A stretch of DNA of 8,280 bases, taken from assembly GCA_002694945.1 (NCBI GenBank), contig NZNP01000005.1:1-8280 (forward strand). The letters run 5' to 3'. This document shows, piece by piece, positions 7,696-8,280 of this stretch. Position 1 is the stretch's first letter. Each line of letters starts with the position of its first letter. Origin of the DNA: Gammaproteobacteria bacterium (GTDB lineage: Bacteria > Pseudomonadota > Gammaproteobacteria > Pseudomonadales > Azotimanducaceae). Under the pieces are notes generated by a model, which was not told the origin of the DNA, made no database searches, and was given only the letters and a program-made list of their open reading frames with translations. Both the position numbers and the translations under genes were made by a program.

Positions 7696-7822
7696 CTTCT
7701 TTTGCAATTTTTTTCAAAAGCCCCCCCGACAGAGAGAAGACGAAAAACAAATCTTCTTCTTCCTTTATTAGTCACGCTCGATGGATGCGTGGCGCGCGCG
7801 ACGCGAGCAACTCGTCTCTCTC

Positions 7823-7828
7823 TTTATA
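7823..7828 (-). promoter_or_regulatory. TATA-like box upstream of the candidate kinesin first exon
   Basis: The minus strand reads TATAAAGAGAG here, about 130 nt before the ATG at 7695. A start site about 30 nt downstream would give a leader of about 100 nt. This is the best TATA-like motif on the minus strand in the region, and it fits a transcript beginning with the exon at 7553-7695. The evidence is only motif and spacing. Confidence 0.4.
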
Positions 7829-8140
7829 GAAAGAAAGAAAGTCGCGCGATGCGTGTGCGTGTGCGTTCTGTGTTGATGCGCGCACAAAAACGCAAAGCGT
7901 TGCGAGGCAAATTTATAATGACTTTGAGAAAACGACTCGTCGTCCTCTCAAACGTCTACAAAAAAAATGATGAAAAGAGGGAGAAAATACAAAATTTTCA
8001 CACCTTAAATTCCCCTCTCCCTTTTTTCTTTTTTTCTTTCTTTCATTCTTTCTTTGGACATTTGATGTGTTGTTTGTTGTGAAACACCCAACTTTCAATC
8101 ATCGTTCATTTGTCAAACAAACACGTCGAAGAACTTTACA

Positions 8141-8177
8141 AAGAAGAAGAAGAAGAAGAAGAAGAAGAAGAAGAAGA
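8141..8177 (+). repeat. (AAG)12 microsatellite abutting a start codon
   Basis: Twelve perfect AAG units and one extra A run directly into the ATG at 8178. If 8178 is the start, the repeat is the end of the 5' leader. In the frame of that ATG it would read as AGA (Arg) codons. I found no in-frame ATG in the ~120 nt before it. Confidence 0.95.
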
Positions 8178-8280
8178 ATGCGCACGAAACGAAGACGTGA
8201 GAGAGAAGATACAAAGGACGATGAGATTGTGCTCTCGCACGATGTTGATGACGACGACGACGACGACGACGAAAACGAAA
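8178..8280 (+). CDS. N-terminus of an acidic protein, cut by the window edge
   Basis: An open frame of 34 codons plus one base reaches the right edge. It begins with a basic patch, MRTKRRRERE, that could be a nuclear localisation signal. It continues through DTKDDEIVLSHDV and then has eight Asp (residues 24-31) encoded by GAT(GAC)7, followed by ENE. Such charged starts are common in nuclear and nucleolar proteins, but no domain is visible and no function can be given. It is divergent from the kinesin. Because the upstream frame stays open for some distance, an earlier start or an upstream exon cannot be excluded. Confidence 0.5.
   Translation, partial: MRTKRRREREDTKDDEIVLSHDVDDDDDDDDENE
8247..8270 (+). 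repeat. GAC trinucleotide repeat coding poly-Asp
   Basis: GAT followed by seven GAC units codes eight Asp in the partial plus-strand ORF. It is a short, near-perfect trinucleotide repeat starting 69 nt after an AAG repeat. Confidence 0.85.

Larger units (their letters stand above)
7696..8177. other. Probable divergent intergenic region
   Basis: These 482 bp separate the minus-strand exon (ATG 7695) from the plus-strand ORF (ATG 8178). They hold a TATA-like box for the minus strand (7823-7828) and GC-alternating patches rich in CGCG and GTGCGT (about 7786-7876). A pyrimidine tract lies at 8011-8055 and an AAG repeat at 8141-8177. A long plus-strand ORF that spans the region is judged spurious. 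No RNA gene is seen. Confidence 0.55.

Noticed and set aside
7207..8082. A 291-codon plus-strand ORF across the region upstream of the kinesin
   Set aside because: It is extremely Lys/Arg-rich with Phe and Leu runs from T-tracts, has no domain, and runs antisense to the better-looking exon at 7553-7695 and through the TATA-like box. It appears open by chance.
1..8280. Mobile elements, CRISPR arrays, tRNA or rRNA genes, or a new multi-gene system
   Set aside because: I found no spaced direct repeats, transposase motifs, terminal inverted repeats or RNA-gene signatures, and the genes are unrelated housekeeping functions.

Overview
The window is a stretch of compact nuclear DNA from a photosynthetic eukaryote. 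It most likely comes from a picoplanktonic green alga of the Mamiellales (Bathycoccus, Ostreococcus or Micromonas type). The grounds are a eukaryotic-type DIM1 methyltransferase, a plant-like chorismate mutase with an N-terminal plastid-targeting region, a kinesin-14 motor, long intronless ORFs, short intergenic spaces with TATA-like boxes, no ribosome-binding sites, and a possible GTGCGT splice donor. The genus is an inference; base composition by eye suits Bathycoccus best.

Layout from left to right: (1) 1-239 holds no supported gene and ends in a purine-rich leader with a TATA-like box. (2) 240-1250 (+) is DIM1, the 18S rRNA dimethyladenosine transferase. (3) 1374-2468 (-) is plastid chorismate mutase, convergent with DIM1 across 123 bp. 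(4) 2469-2787 is a 319-bp spacer holding the chorismate mutase promoter region and the kinesin 3' flank. (5) 2788-7140 (-) is a very long C-terminal-motor kinesin (kinesin-14, 1450 residues from the chosen Met). (6) 7141-7695 (-) looks like a 5' exon (7553-7695) plus a 411-nt intron of the same kinesin. The exon has good coding character, ends at a GTGCGT donor, and joins in frame to the kinesin start through a CAG acceptor. (7) 7696-8177 is a probable divergent promoter region with a TATA-like box on the minus strand, a pyrimidine tract and an (AAG)12 repeat. (8) From 8178 (+) an acidic protein begins and runs off the right edge.

The genes are unrelated housekeeping functions: ribosome maturation, aromatic amino acid synthesis in the plastid, and microtubule or spindle mechanics. 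I see no operon, mobile element, CRISPR array, tRNA, rRNA or defence system. The most interesting points are the unusually long kinesin-14 stalk, the likely missed first exon of that kinesin, and trinucleotide repeats placed in or beside the starts of two genes. Nothing here amounts to a new biological system.
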